DNA from: Pseudomonadota bacterium
GTDB taxonomy: Bacteria; Pseudomonadota; Alphaproteobacteria; Caulobacterales; Aquidulcibacteraceae
Reading direction: 5' to 3'
Assembly (NCBI GenBank): GCA_016195245.1
Contig: JACQAC010000108.1
Coordinates: 1 to 34,925, forward strand
DNA length: 34,925 bases
In this document: in pieces, positions 1 to 7,389 of the stretch
Position numbering within the stretch: the first letter of the stretch is position 1
How the letters are laid out: every line of letters starts with the position of its first letter
Translations under genes and position numbers: made by a program
Notes under the pieces: generated by a model
Seen by the model: only the letters and a program-made list of their open reading frames with translations
Told to the model about the DNA's origin: nothing
The model's database searches: none

Positions 1-606
1 ATGGCGCACCGCATTCGTGAAGCGATGAAGAGCGACACTGGCGGCATGTTCGGATCGGGCGGCGGTGAGGTCGAGGTCGACGAAACTTTCATCGGACGTA
101 AGGCCGGCGAGCCGATCTACCACGGCCACGAACACAAGATGGCGGTGATGACGCTGATTGATCGTGACAGCGGCGCGGCCCGTTCCATGGTCATTCCGGG
201 TCGCCTGCGTCTCGATACGCTAAAGCCTATGTTGGACGCCAACATCGCCAAGGAAGCGCGCATTCGTACAGACGAAGCGCGCCACTACATGAAACTCGGC
301 AACACGTTTGCCGAGCATAAGAGCGTCAACCACAGCGCGGGCGAATACGTTTCGCGTGAGGATCGCAGCGTCCACACGAACCGCGTGGAAGGCTATTACA
401 GTGTGTTCAAGCGTGGCATGCGTGGTGTTTATCAGCACTGCGCGGAGCATCATTTGCATCGCTACATGCACGAATTTGATTTTCGCTACAGCAATCGCTC
501 TGCGCTCGGTATTGAAGACAACGAGCGCGCGGAAAAAGCAGTCAAGGGGACGGTCGGGCGGCGCCTGACCTATCATCCTCCTCGTGCAAAAGCCGCCACT
601 GCCTGA
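1..606 (+). CDS. IS1595 family (ISXO2-like) transposase, 5'-truncated by window edge
   Basis: This is the DDE-type catalytic part of an IS1595-family transposase, which moves its own insertion sequence. Visible family hallmarks are VEVDETFIGR near residue 25 (first catalytic Asp), a second acidic region around DEARHY, the VNHSAGEYV block, the HTNRVEGYYSVFKRG block, and HRYMHEFDFRYSNR near the end. Family members are about 300 residues with an N-terminal zinc-ribbon and helical region. Here only 201 residues are in the window, and the first codon reads as the internal MAHRIREAM segment, so base 1 is probably not the true start. The C-terminus looks complete. No terminal inverted repeat was identified downstream, so the right end of the element is not defined. 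Identity as an IS1595-type transposase is secure; whether it is intact upstream cannot be seen. Confidence 0.9.
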   Translation: MAHRIREAMKSDTGGMFGSGGGEVEVDETFIGRKAGEPIYHGHEHKMAVMTLIDRDSGAARSMVIPGRLRLDTLKPMLDANIAKEARIRTDEARHYMKLGNTFAEHKSVNHSAGEYVSREDRSVHTNRVEGYYSVFKRGMRGVYQHCAEHHLHRYMHEFDFRYSNRSALGIEDNERAEKAVKGTVGRRLTYHPPRAKAATA

Positions 607-665
607 GCACAAACTCAAACGTCAGCGCTCACGATGGCGCACCAAGAAAAAGTGGAAGCGTCGGT

Positions 666-869
666 CTAAGCCTTGACCGGCGCTTTCTTCTTTTTCTTCG
701 CCTTCGCGTTCTTCGGCGTCTGTGGAGAGTACGGCGTGTTCAACATGCGCCGCGTCACCTCATCGCGACGGCGCGCGATCTCAGGCTCGCTAAAGTCGGC
801 TTCTATGTGCCGGGGTGGTCCCTCAGAGGTCGGGGTGGTGTTTGGGGTTTTGCGTGACCGACTCGTCAT
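666..869 (-). CDS. Small basic-tailed hypothetical protein (67 aa)
   Basis: A short protein with a central segment SEPEIARRRDEVTRRML and a C-terminal tail that is almost entirely Lys, Ala and Pro (KAKKKKKAPVKA), suggesting nucleic-acid or acidic-partner binding. It starts with ATG 47 bases inside the 3' end of the upstream minus-strand gene, in another frame, so translation is probably coupled. A GAAGG stretch lies upstream of the ATG at loose spacing. I recall similar small proteins with a PPRHIE...PEIARRR pattern as conserved hypotheticals in alphaproteobacteria, but no function is known to me. The overlap, the shared strand and the biased composition favour a real gene; its small size leaves some doubt. 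Confidence 0.6.
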   Translation of the reverse strand: MTSRSRKTPNTTPTSEGPPRHIEADFSEPEIARRRDEVTRRMLNTPYSPQTPKNAKAKKKKKAPVKA

Positions 870-1566
870 TAGTTGCGGCCTTCGTCTTCTGGAGGAAGCC
901 GCTCAAAGCCTGAAGCGCGTTGACTAGTTCGGTCAACGTTTGCTGGTCCCGAATATCAGCATTGATGCGAACGCCCCCCGGCACGAATTGGACGCTAAAG
1001 GGTTCTCCAGCGACGGCGGCGGGGGCTGACATGGGTTGCTCTACTCGCTTTTGGCCCGAATCCGGCGGGGAAGTCTCACCCTTTGAGGGTGCTTCGCCAG
1101 AATACTGCGCCGAAACCTCAGCCACAAGGTCCTTAGTCTCATAATAGGAGGCCGTAACTTCCGGGACAGCCGACTGCGAAAAGCCGTTCCGAAGAAGGAA
1201 CCCCTTTAGATTGACCTCGCTTGGCTTGCCTCCGCCGAAATTCTCATCCAGCCGATTGAATAGGGCAGGTCCGCGACTGGCCTCCTGGATGGCGGCCGCC
1301 TTTTCCTCCGGAGTGCCGTGTAAGATATCCATCGCAACGCCTGAGACACGATATTGGCTATCGCCGATCTCCTCCAAAAGCTCATATTTTCCAAGGGCCG
1401 AGAGTACCTTTAGCGAGGTTCCGTTTAGGCCGGAATATCCAAGGTGGGCGGCAAGCGCCTCGCGCGAAGCGGGCATCTGGTGCTCTTTTTCAAACAGGAT
1501 TGCCACCTTATCGATAGCCTCCCTGAGGCCCATAACTGGAAAGTTCGGACTACGAACGCGCGCCAT
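823..1566 (-). CDS. Conserved hypothetical protein, winged-helix-like N-terminal domain (DUF5343-like)
   Basis: The protein is 247 residues. It opens with ARVRSPNFPVMGLREAID and contains a helix-turn-helix-like stretch (ASREALAAHLGYSGLNGTSLKVLSALGKYELL written as two pieces: residues about 34-49 and 50-65), then a helical region to about residue 150. A low-complexity Ser/Pro/Gly linker (about 155-180) leads to a C-terminal segment with FSVQFVPGGVRINADI followed by a helix rich in Leu and Gln. The N-terminal part resembles the DUF5343-type winged-helix proteins that recur as hypotheticals in alphaproteobacteria; this is recognition from memory, not a search. The start is supported by GGAG about 8 bases upstream and by a well-spaced promoter at 1596-1624. 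It overlaps the following 67-residue gene. It lies in an accessory stretch between a transposase and an orphan toxin gene. Confidence 0.75.
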   Translation of the reverse strand: MARVRSPNFPVMGLREAIDKVAILFEKEHQMPASREALAAHLGYSGLNGTSLKVLSALGKYELLEEIGDSQYRVSGVAMDILHGTPEEKAAAIQEASRGPALFNRLDENFGGGKPSEVNLKGFLLRNGFSQSAVPEVTASYYETKDLVAEVSAQYSGEAPSKGETSPPDSGQKRVEQPMSAPAAVAGEPFSVQFVPGGVRINADIRDQQTLTELVNALQALSGFLQKTKAATNDESVTQNPKHHPDL

Positions 1567-1595
1567 CAGGCAATCTCCAATTTGTCGCTAGACGA

Positions 1596-1624
1596 TGTAT
1601 AGCTCCAACAAGAGCTAAAGACAA
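1596..1624 (-). promoter_or_regulatory. Sigma70-like promoter of the 823-1566 gene
   Basis: On the minus strand, TTGTCT (bases 1619-1624) and TATACA (bases 1596-1601) are separated by exactly 17 bases and sit about 30 bases before the ATG at 1566. This is a good match to a housekeeping promoter and is unusual in such a GC-rich region. Confidence 0.6.
1600..1617. promoter_or_regulatory. Inverted repeat TAGCTC-N6-GAGCTA, candidate operator
   Basis: A perfect 6-bp inverted repeat lies in the spacer between the -35 and -10 boxes at 1596-1624. Two more GAGCTA copies lie upstream at 1652-1657 and 1669-1674. The position would suit a repressor, perhaps the winged-helix protein encoded downstream. 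That regulatory role is inference. Confidence 0.4.
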
Positions 1625-1781
1625 GAGCCGATGGCGCTAGCGCACGCTATCGAGCTATCGGTTGACGTGAGCTATAAACGGCGCCAAAGTTCGCGTCGAT
1701 GGAGATTTAGCGATGTTGCACGTTCGAGCGCCGCACTGGGCGCAACGCCAAGGCAAAGACATTGGGCTTGTTGATCTGGAG

Positions 1782-1891
1782 CCGCCTTAGCGGGGGCCGA
1801 TGGATTCCTGATCGGCTTGGGGGACCATCCCGTGCCGGTCAGCAGGCGCCGAGGGCGTCAACCGGGTGCCGGAGGCGAAAGTCTCCGGCAC
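1782..1891 (+). ncRNA. Candidate structured RNA / structured leader upstream of the PemK-like gene
   Basis: Within about 110 bases, consecutive hairpins can form. H1 is CCGC-CTTA-GCGG (1782-1793). H2 is GGGCCGAT with ATCGGCTT (1794-1818, two G-U pairs). H4 is CCGGT (1835-1839) with ACCGG (1861-1865), enclosing GGCGCC-GAG-GGCGTC (1845-1859). H5 is GTGCCGGAG (1866-1874) with CTCCGGCAC (1883-1891). H4 and H5 abut without a gap, as coaxially stacked helices would. The stretch ends about 48 bases before the toxin-like ATG at 1939. No long reading frame with a recognisable product covers it. It could be a 5' leader, an independent small RNA, or a remnant of a mobile-element RNA. The rest of 1625-1781 shows only GAGCTA repeats and nothing else recognisable. 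Confidence 0.45.
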
Positions 1892-1938
1892 TCACCAATA
1901 CGCAGATTCTACTACGATTTTTCCGAGTTGTAACGGGT

Positions 1939-2358
1939 ATGGCCCTAAAATTTCACCCAAATCCTGGGACGATCCTGGTTTGCAAATATGAGCCGGGGTT
2001 CGTTGAGCCGGAGATGGTGAAAACCCGCCCGGTGATCGTCATAACGCCGCGCCTACGCAACCGCGACGGCCTCTGCACTGTTGTCCCGCTGAGTCTTACA
2101 GAGCCATCGCCAGTACAAAACTACCACTGCCTGGTGCAGCTTGGAGTCACGCTTCCTCATCCTTGGAATGGAAATGAGGGCTGGGCCAAAGCTGACATGC
2201 TAGCGACTGTGGGATTCCACAGATTAGACCTAATCCGACTAGGTAAAGACCATGAAGGTAAGCGCAAGTACCTGCAAAGAACTATTGCGGCAGACCAGTT
2301 AAGGCTCATTCAGACCTGTGTTCTACATGCTTTGAACCTGGGTCACTTGACGATTTAA
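1939..2358 (+). CDS. PemK/MazF-like toxin family protein, no antitoxin gene seen
   Basis: A 139-residue protein resembling the PemK/MazF fold, whose members are often mRNA endonucleases of toxin-antitoxin pairs. Supporting signs are an N-terminal HPNPGTILVCKYEPGF strand pair, the family-like KTRPVIVITPRLRNRDGLCTVVPLS core (the two halves at residues about 27-34 and 40-52) and helical C-terminal residues. The reading frame is open upstream to 1762, but the first 59 codons are Arg/Gly-rich, overlap the hairpin-rich segment and resemble no protein, so I place the start at the ATG at 1939. The ribosome site there is weak. No antitoxin-like frame is adjacent, so it may be an orphan or use an unusual partner. 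Catalytic activity cannot be judged. Flanking DNA is accessory in character. Confidence 0.7.
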   Translation: MALKFHPNPGTILVCKYEPGFVEPEMVKTRPVIVITPRLRNRDGLCTVVPLSLTEPSPVQNYHCLVQLGVTLPHPWNGNEGWAKADMLATVGFHRLDLIRLGKDHEGKRKYLQRTIAADQLRLIQTCVLHALNLGHLTI

Positions 2359-2460
2359 CGAGACTAGCCTAGATTCGCTCCTGTACCCGCTCTGTGAACT
2401 AAAGTCCGAAAGGACAGTGCGCATCGGGCTTTGAGACTGCTCTGCTCGTCAGGGCAGCGG

Positions 2461-2490
2461 GCCTTTCGAGCGAAGCCAAGCGCGAAAGGC
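2461..2490. repeat. Hairpin, 8-bp stem GCCTTTCG / CGAAAGGC
   Basis: A perfect 8-bp inverted repeat with a 14-base loop. It is one of several hairpins between 2404 and 2723; others nearby are GTCC-GAAA-GGAC at 2404-2415 and a 6-bp stem at 2442-2457. On the minus strand it would lie downstream of the candidate small membrane-peptide gene. Confidence 0.4.
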
Positions 2491-2502
2491 TGTCGAACCT
2501 TC

Positions 2503-2530
2503 AGGGCGCAGTCCGCAAGGGCTGCGCCCT
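2503..2530 (-). terminator. GC-rich hairpin after the 34-aa candidate gene
   Basis: AGGGCGCAG (2503-2511) pairs perfectly with CTGCGCCCT (2522-2530). On the minus strand the stem begins 8 bases after the stop codon of the candidate small gene at 2539-2643. There is no clear T tract, so terminator function is uncertain. Confidence 0.35.
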
Positions 2531-2538
2531 TGGCATAT

Positions 2539-2643
2539 CTAGTCATCCCGCCGTCCCTTCCGGATCGACCACAAGACCAAAAGCTGGACGATGGCTCCCA
2601 CCATTCCGGCGGCGGCGGCGATAGCGTTGAAGAGATCGGTCAC
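2539..2643 (-). CDS. Candidate small membrane peptide (34 aa)
   Basis: A GTG-initiated frame encodes 34 residues: a short polar start (MTDLFNAI), a hydrophobic stretch rich in Ala, Val and Leu (residues about 8-27, including GAIVQLLVLWSI), and a basic then acidic tail (RKGRRDD). The layout fits a single membrane helix with the positive tail inside. GGAG lies about 8 bases before the GTG, and the GTG overlaps the stop of an 8-codon upstream frame. Three hairpins precede it on the minus strand (2660-2672, 2677-2695, 2711-2723) and two follow it. It is too short for length statistics, so coding is plausible, not shown. The remainder of 2359-2910 shows only these hairpins and nothing else recognisable. 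Confidence 0.35.
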   Translation of the reverse strand: MTDLFNAIAAAAGMVGAIVQLLVLWSIRKGRRDD

Positions 2644-2910
2644 CCTAGAAGCTCCATTTCCCGCATCGCGGGCGCAGCTCTCACCAAAAGAGAGCGCTTG
2701 GAGGCTTCTTCCGCGTAACGCGGGTTGGGCCGTTTGGTTCGGCGAGGGCTAGCGGGAAATGGTTTCCAGTTTCTTAACAAGCGTTCCATGGCGCAGTGGT
2801 AGCCACGCCTTGAGCAATTGAAAAAACGACCGGCCCTTTTACAGCATCTAGCGGCTTGCTATGTCAACGGGATAATTGCCTAACCAGAAGGTGCAAGAGA
2901 CAACTAGACG

Positions 2911-3684
2911 CTACAGGATTGAATTTTCGGCCGCGCGTTGTGCGGACTGAGGACTTTTGGCGAGCGCGATTTGCAGACGTTGCGCCGTTGCTTGGCTCAA
3001 TCGGCCCAGAGCGTCGCTTGGCGTTGCAGCGAGAACCTCGCGGATAAGCCTATCGGCACGAGCGCCATAGGTGGCGGGGGCGAGCGCCAGCAGGGCTACT
3101 GCGAAGTGAAGGGCAATCAAGGTGTCGCCCGGTGCTAGCTGCCGTGCTCGTTCAAACTCTGACAGCCCGACGTCCCTACGCGCGTTGTATATTAGCGCTC
3201 CAACGCGACCACCGCGCCGAACAACCTCTAAGTTCCAGGCGCCGAGCATGGCGTGTGCGTGTGCGTTCGTGGGCTCAATGGCCAAGGCCTGGTCGATGAG
3301 CCGTCTGCCGCGTGCCGCGTAGCCACCTGCAAAAGCTTGCGGAAGCGAGGTTAGCCGCCCCTGCATACCGTACACTAGGGCGAGCTGGAGGCGTGCATCG
3401 ACCGATCGCGAGTCGAGCAAGAGCGCTTCGCGAGCGCTTGCCTCGGCGCGCGCCAGCAAGGCGCGGATCTCGGTGTCGGACTGCGCTGTCGCGCAAGCGG
3501 TAACGAGTGCGCGCGATGCGAAGGCGCGACTTGATGCGGAGGGCTGGGTGTCGGCCAAGTCCGCGGCGGCGACGAACTCGCCCGCTGCATAAAGGCGAAG
3601 CGCGGCGCTCGGCGGCTCAGCTGCCGCGACGTGCGCCGTGGCAAGGCTGGCGAGAAGTGCGAGGAACAAGAAAGTCCGGCGCAT
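2911..3684 (-). CDS. Periplasmic TPR-like repeat protein
   Basis: A 257-residue protein with a clear signal peptide (MRRTFLFLALLASLATAHVAAA, residues 1-22), so it is exported to the periplasm. The mature part is almost entirely helical and Ala/Leu/Arg-rich. It has TPR-like units such as AREALLLDSRSVDARLQLAL (about 88-107), IDQALAIEPTNAHAHAMLGA and SEFERARQLAPGDTLIALHF, in which the A-L-x-x-x-P-x-x-x-x-A spacing recurs. Such proteins act as scaffolds; no catalytic motif is present. The ATG at 3684 directly precedes the signal peptide. It is divergently arranged from the decarboxylase gene, with about 114 bases between starts. A specific function cannot be assigned. Confidence 0.8.
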   Translation of the reverse strand: MRRTFLFLALLASLATAHVAAAEPPSAALRLYAAGEFVAAADLADTQPSASSRAFASRALVTACATAQSDTEIRALLARAEASAREALLLDSRSVDARLQLALVYGMQGRLTSLPQAFAGGYAARGRRLIDQALAIEPTNAHAHAMLGAWNLEVVRRGGRVGALIYNARRDVGLSEFERARQLAPGDTLIALHFAVALLALAPATYGARADRLIREVLAATPSDALGRLSQATAQRLQIALAKSPQSAQRAAENSIL

Positions 3685-3798
3685 TGCGGTAACCCTGAAC
3701 CCATCCCATAGAAGCGTAAAGCGCCAAGCGCCGCACTTCGGTTCACTCTTGCGTTGATTTCATCGGCGCGCCGGGCGGGTGTTGGGGGTGAGGGAGCT

Positions 3799-5208
3799 AT
3801 GGAACGAGACGCGTTCGAAACATTGCTGCAGCGCATCGCAACGGTGGCGGCCGACTACCGCTCAGCGGATGCGGAACGGCTGCATCGTCCTGAGATATCC
3901 TATCGCCAGGCGTTGGCGCGGTTCGATGCGGAAACGCCGGAACGGGGTGTTCGAGAAGAAGAGGCACTTCGTGAACTGATGGAGAAGGCGCCAGGCGGAC
4001 TTGCCGCAATTACGGGGCCGCGCTTTTTCGGTTGGGTGATTGGGGCGAGTGAGCCGGCCGGTGTCGCCGCTGATTGGCTAACCAGCGCCTGGGCGCAGAA
4101 TACAGGCAATGCGCAGGCCACCCCATCGGCGTCGGCCGTCGAAGAAGTAGCCAGCCGTTGGCTGCTTGATCTGTTGGGCTTGCCAAGTGGCTGCTCGGTT
4201 GGATTCGTCACTGGCGCGACGATGGCCAACTTCACGTGTCTCGCCGCGGCGCGGAACGAAGTGCTGCGGCGTGTTGGTTGGAATGTTGAGAGTGACGGCC
4301 TTTTTGGGGCGCCGCCGGTTCATGTTGTGCTCGGCGAGGAGGCGCACTCCACTGTGTTTTCGGCGTTGCGCTATCTGGGATTTGGCGCCGATCGTGTGGT
4401 GCGCGTGCCGATCAGTCCGGAAGGCGTGATGCGCGCCGACGCGTTCGCGAACGCCGTGCGAAACCTCGCCGGGCCAATGATCGTTATCGCGCAGGCCGGG
4501 CATATCAATTCCGGGGGGTTCGATCCAATCAAGGAGATCATGCCTCTCGCGCGCAAGAAGGGTGCTTGGGTGCATATCGATGGCGCCTTCGGTCTATGGG
4601 CGCGGGCGGCGCCGGATGTGGCGCATCTTGCGGATGGCTTTGAACTCGCGGATTCTTGGGGGACGGATGGACACAAATGGCTACAGACGCCGCACGATTG
4701 CGGCTACGCGATTGTGCGCGACGCGGACGCGCATCGGCGTGCAATGGCGATTGCAGCCAGCTACCTGCCGGCAGGATCGGAACGTCATCCCGCCGACTAT
4801 GTGCCGGAGCTTTCGCGACGGGCGCGAGGATTTCCGACCTGGGCGATGATCAAGACGCTTGGCCGCGACGGCATTGCGGCGATGGTCACCCGGCACTGCG
4901 CGCAGGCGAAGCGCTTCGCGGAGCGGCTTGCTGAAGATCCCAGCATCGAAATCCTGAATGCTGTGGTGCTCAATCAGGTTGCGGTACGCCTGGGCCGAGA
5001 TATGGACGGCGCGCGATCCGATGCGCTGACGCTCAAGGCCATCGAGCGTATCCAGAGAGAAGGCGAATGTTTCGTTGGTGGCGCACTTTGGCGTGACCGT
5101 CAGATCATTCGTATCTCGGTGATCAACGCACAGACCACTGATGCTGATATTGATCGCAGCGCGGATGCGATCCTGAGGGCGTGGCGCGCGGAAAGAGAAG
5201 CGGGCTGA
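3799..5208 (+). CDS. PLP-dependent group II (aromatic-L-amino-acid type) decarboxylase
   Basis: This 469-residue enzyme belongs to the pyridoxal-phosphate group II decarboxylases (fold type I; relatives act on tyrosine, tryptophan, glutamate or diaminobutyrate). The cofactor lysine is Lys293 in TDGHKWLQ, and the aspartate that pairs with the PLP ring nitrogen is Asp261 in VHIDGAFGLWA. FTGATMANF-type and NTGNAQATPSASAVEE segments in the first third match the active-site and substrate region. The start at 3799 is chosen because GAGGGAG lies directly upstream; 15 further in-frame codons extend to 3754 but add no conserved sequence. Cytoplasmic, no signal peptide. It stands alone, with a strong hairpin covering its stop codon. 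Substrate cannot be told from sequence alone. Confidence 0.88.
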   Translation: MERDAFETLLQRIATVAADYRSADAERLHRPEISYRQALARFDAETPERGVREEEALRELMEKAPGGLAAITGPRFFGWVIGASEPAGVAADWLTSAWAQNTGNAQATPSASAVEEVASRWLLDLLGLPSGCSVGFVTGATMANFTCLAAARNEVLRRVGWNVESDGLFGAPPVHVVLGEEAHSTVFSALRYLGFGADRVVRVPISPEGVMRADAFANAVRNLAGPMIVIAQAGHINSGGFDPIKEIMPLARKKGAWVHIDGAFGLWARAAPDVAHLADGFELADSWGTDGHKWLQTPHDCGYAIVRDADAHRRAMAIAASYLPAGSERHPADYVPELSRRARGFPTWAMIKTLGRDGIAAMVTRHCAQAKRFAERLAEDPSIEILNAVVLNQVAVRLGRDMDGARSDALTLKAIERIQREGECFVGGALWRDRQIIRISVINAQTTDADIDRSADAILRAWRAEREAG

Positions 5209-5224
5209 TCGGGAGATCAGCCCG
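5201..5224. terminator. Bidirectional hairpin between convergent genes
   Basis: CGGGCTGATC (5201-5210) and GATCAGCCCG (5215-5224) form a perfect 10-bp stem with a GGGA loop. It spans the stop codon of the decarboxylase and sits 12 bases from the end of the convergent peptidase gene. No long T tract, but the position fits a shared terminator. Confidence 0.55.
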
Positions 5225-5235
5225 TCTAGCGTGAT

Positions 5236-7332
5236 CTACTGGCTGCCCGGCGCGACACCCGGGCCGATATTTTGCTGAATGAAGCCGAGCGATTCGGTGA
5301 AAACGGTGCGCCAAGCGTCGCCTTGGTCCGGAATGTAGTAGTGCGAAATGCCGGGCAAGGTCACAAGTCGAACCGGGTGGCCGGCTTGTTGCATTGCGCG
5401 CTCCATGATGTGGCTCTGTTCGATCGGAACGGTTTCGTCCTCGTCGCCGTGCAAGAGAAGCAGGGGCATGCCGACTCTAGCAGCGTTCTGCGCCGCCGAA
5501 TGGGCGACAAGCATGTCGTGGTCGCGATCTAGGTCACCCATAGCTTCGGTCCAGTAGCGATAGGACATGCTTTGGCTGCCGCCACCACTGCCGCCGCTCG
5601 CGTCGCGGTCTCGATCTCCGTCTCGAGTCCAGCGCAGCATTGCAGACATGTCCGAAATTCCGGCACCGGCGACGGAGCACTTGTAGATGTCGGCATTCTG
5701 GAACGAAGCGGTGAGGGCGACATAGCCGCCGTAGGACCAGCCCCAAATGCATACGCGATGCGGATCGGTTATGCCCTGCTGCACGAGTGCGTGGAGGCCA
5801 TCGGAAACGTCTTCTTGCATGCGCTGGCCCCACTGGTGGTAGCCAGACTCCACGAAGTGACGCCCAAACCCTCCGCCGCCGCGAAAGTTGGGCTGAAACA
5901 CAGCATAGCCCTGTGTCGCAAACGGCATGACGAAGGCCTCTCCCCACGTATCCCGTGATTCCGGGCCACCGTGAGGCATGACGATCGTGGGCAAGTTACG
6001 CGCATTTGCGACGCCTGGAGGTATCCAGAGATAGCCCCATTGATGCTGACCATCGCTGGTAGTGTACTCAACGACACGCTCGGTTGGCAGCAACGCCGGG
6101 TCCACTTGCGCGCGCGCTCCAAAGATGACTCGAAGTTGGTGAGCGTTGAGGTCAAGCAAGTAATAGCTGCCGAGATCTTGTGGTCCGTTTGTGCGGATCA
6201 GCCATCGATTGCCGTCATCAGAACGGTCAACAAACCTGACGTTCACGTTGTCGCCGAGTGCGTGTGTTATTCGTGTCCATTGTCGACCAAAAGACTCATC
6301 TTTCGGATTGCAGGTCCAGCGTTGAGCCCACCAGCACGCGGCGAGGATGGTGTTGGCGTGAGCATCGCGAACCACGTCGTCAACATCGAAGTTCGGGTTG
6401 GATTCCACCGTCTGTGTGTATTGGCCGCTCGCTGTATCGTAGACAAACAGGCCGCTGGTATCGTCGCCGTCACGCCGGGCGAGAACGAACACTTGGCCGG
6501 GCTGACCCGCAGGGCCGATGCCGTCGAACGTTGGTCCGGAATTGGCGCCTTCAGCCCCCCGGAAGCGAACGACTTCTTGCCAATTGCGTTGGCTGCGGCT
6601 TCGTCTTAGCCAAGCTATGCCGCGGCCGGAATCGACCAAATCACGACGAAGGACAGGCGTGCCTTCGTTGTCGACGATCCAGCCGATTGTCCAGTAGGTG
6701 CCATGATCGAGCGCCGTGTGCTCGCCGGTAGCGATGTTGACCTTCCACAGTTCCGCACCGCCGTAGTTCGGCACGCCCAGCAAAACATTATTTGGATCGT
6801 TTTCCAGGATGTCGATGATTGCTGCGCTGAACTCACGCGGAAATCCTTGTTGAGCGGACGGGTCGTAGAGCGAATGCAGATTCTGGCCGTCTACGCCGAT
6901 GGCGTATACGCGGGAATCATATTCCCATGCGTCGTCGGCCACTTGTATCGTCCGTCCCACGCCCACGGTGTTGCGATCACGAACGACGTGAACTTTTTGG
7001 GTGAGGCCGAAAATGATCCGATCGTCGGATTTGAAACGGGCGAACGTGAGTTGAAGGTGTTGGTCCTCTCTCGCGACACTCAATTGTGAGATGTGCTGAG
7101 TTTGTAGATCGATAACGATCAGAACATCTCCAACCGCTTCGCGGTGAATAGCAGTGACGTAGCGACCGCTCGGCGAGATATCGGCGGAACGAAATGAGTC
7201 ATATCCATAGAACAGGTCCATGGGCGCGCGCGCGGGGGCTGCCTGCGCCGCAGCGGATTGGGCTGTTGCGCCGTGGGCAAACATGGATAGCGCGAGCGCG
7301 CCAGTGATGGCGGCCAAACGGAAATGCTTCAC
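5236..7332 (-). CDS. Secreted S9 family (prolyl oligopeptidase / acylaminoacyl-peptidase type) serine peptidase
   Basis: A 698-residue exported peptidase. A signal peptide (MKHFRLAAITGALALSMFAHGATA) is followed by a beta-propeller region of about 400 residues with repeated strands, which gates substrate access in this family. The C-terminal alpha/beta-hydrolase domain has the nucleophile elbow GWSYGG, the Asp-bearing LLLHGDEDETVP and the His-bearing LPGISHYY, giving a full Ser-Asp-His triad. The oxyanion region PHGGPESRD is also present. The gene starts with GTG, supported by GGGGAGG five bases upstream. It follows lysK on the same strand after a hairpin, so it is probably transcribed on its own. 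The likely role is peptide degradation in the periplasm; true substrate unknown. Confidence 0.92.
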   Translation of the reverse strand: MKHFRLAAITGALALSMFAHGATAQSAAAQAAPARAPMDLFYGYDSFRSADISPSGRYVTAIHREAVGDVLIVIDLQTQHISQLSVAREDQHLQLTFARFKSDDRIIFGLTQKVHVVRDRNTVGVGRTIQVADDAWEYDSRVYAIGVDGQNLHSLYDPSAQQGFPREFSAAIIDILENDPNNVLLGVPNYGGAELWKVNIATGEHTALDHGTYWTIGWIVDNEGTPVLRRDLVDSGRGIAWLRRSRSQRNWQEVVRFRGAEGANSGPTFDGIGPAGQPGQVFVLARRDGDDTSGLFVYDTASGQYTQTVESNPNFDVDDVVRDAHANTILAACWWAQRWTCNPKDESFGRQWTRITHALGDNVNVRFVDRSDDGNRWLIRTNGPQDLGSYYLLDLNAHQLRVIFGARAQVDPALLPTERVVEYTTSDGQHQWGYLWIPPGVANARNLPTIVMPHGGPESRDTWGEAFVMPFATQGYAVFQPNFRGGGGFGRHFVESGYHQWGQRMQEDVSDGLHALVQQGITDPHRVCIWGWSYGGYVALTASFQNADIYKCSVAGAGISDMSAMLRWTRDGDRDRDASGGSGGGSQSMSYRYWTEAMGDLDRDHDMLVAHSAAQNAARVGMPLLLLHGDEDETVPIEQSHIMERAMQQAGHPVRLVTLPGISHYYIPDQGDAWRTVFTESLGFIQQNIGPGVAPGSQ

Positions 7333-7389
7333 GAAAACCTCCCCAGGCCGCGCCTAACGGCCCACGTCCCAGCGACAGCAAAACAACTC

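Noticed and set aside
569-673. Lys/Arg-rich frame after the transposase stop
   Set aside because: It has no good start codon or ribosome site, and the downstream part is only about 29 residues; probably chance in non-coding IS DNA.
1866-1891. Hairpin resembling domain V of a group II intron
   Set aside because: The loop includes GAAA, but there is no AGC triad, no two-base bulge, no domain VI and no reverse transcriptase nearby.
2431-2718. Plus-strand frame of 95 codons
   Set aside because: It runs through several hairpins, is Arg/Ala/Ser-rich, and has no ribosome site or motif.
2784-2815. tRNA-like stretch (GGCGCAGTGGTAGCC, similar to a D arm)
   Set aside because: No acceptor pairing, anticodon arm or TTC loop follows, so there is no tRNA and no firm attachment site.
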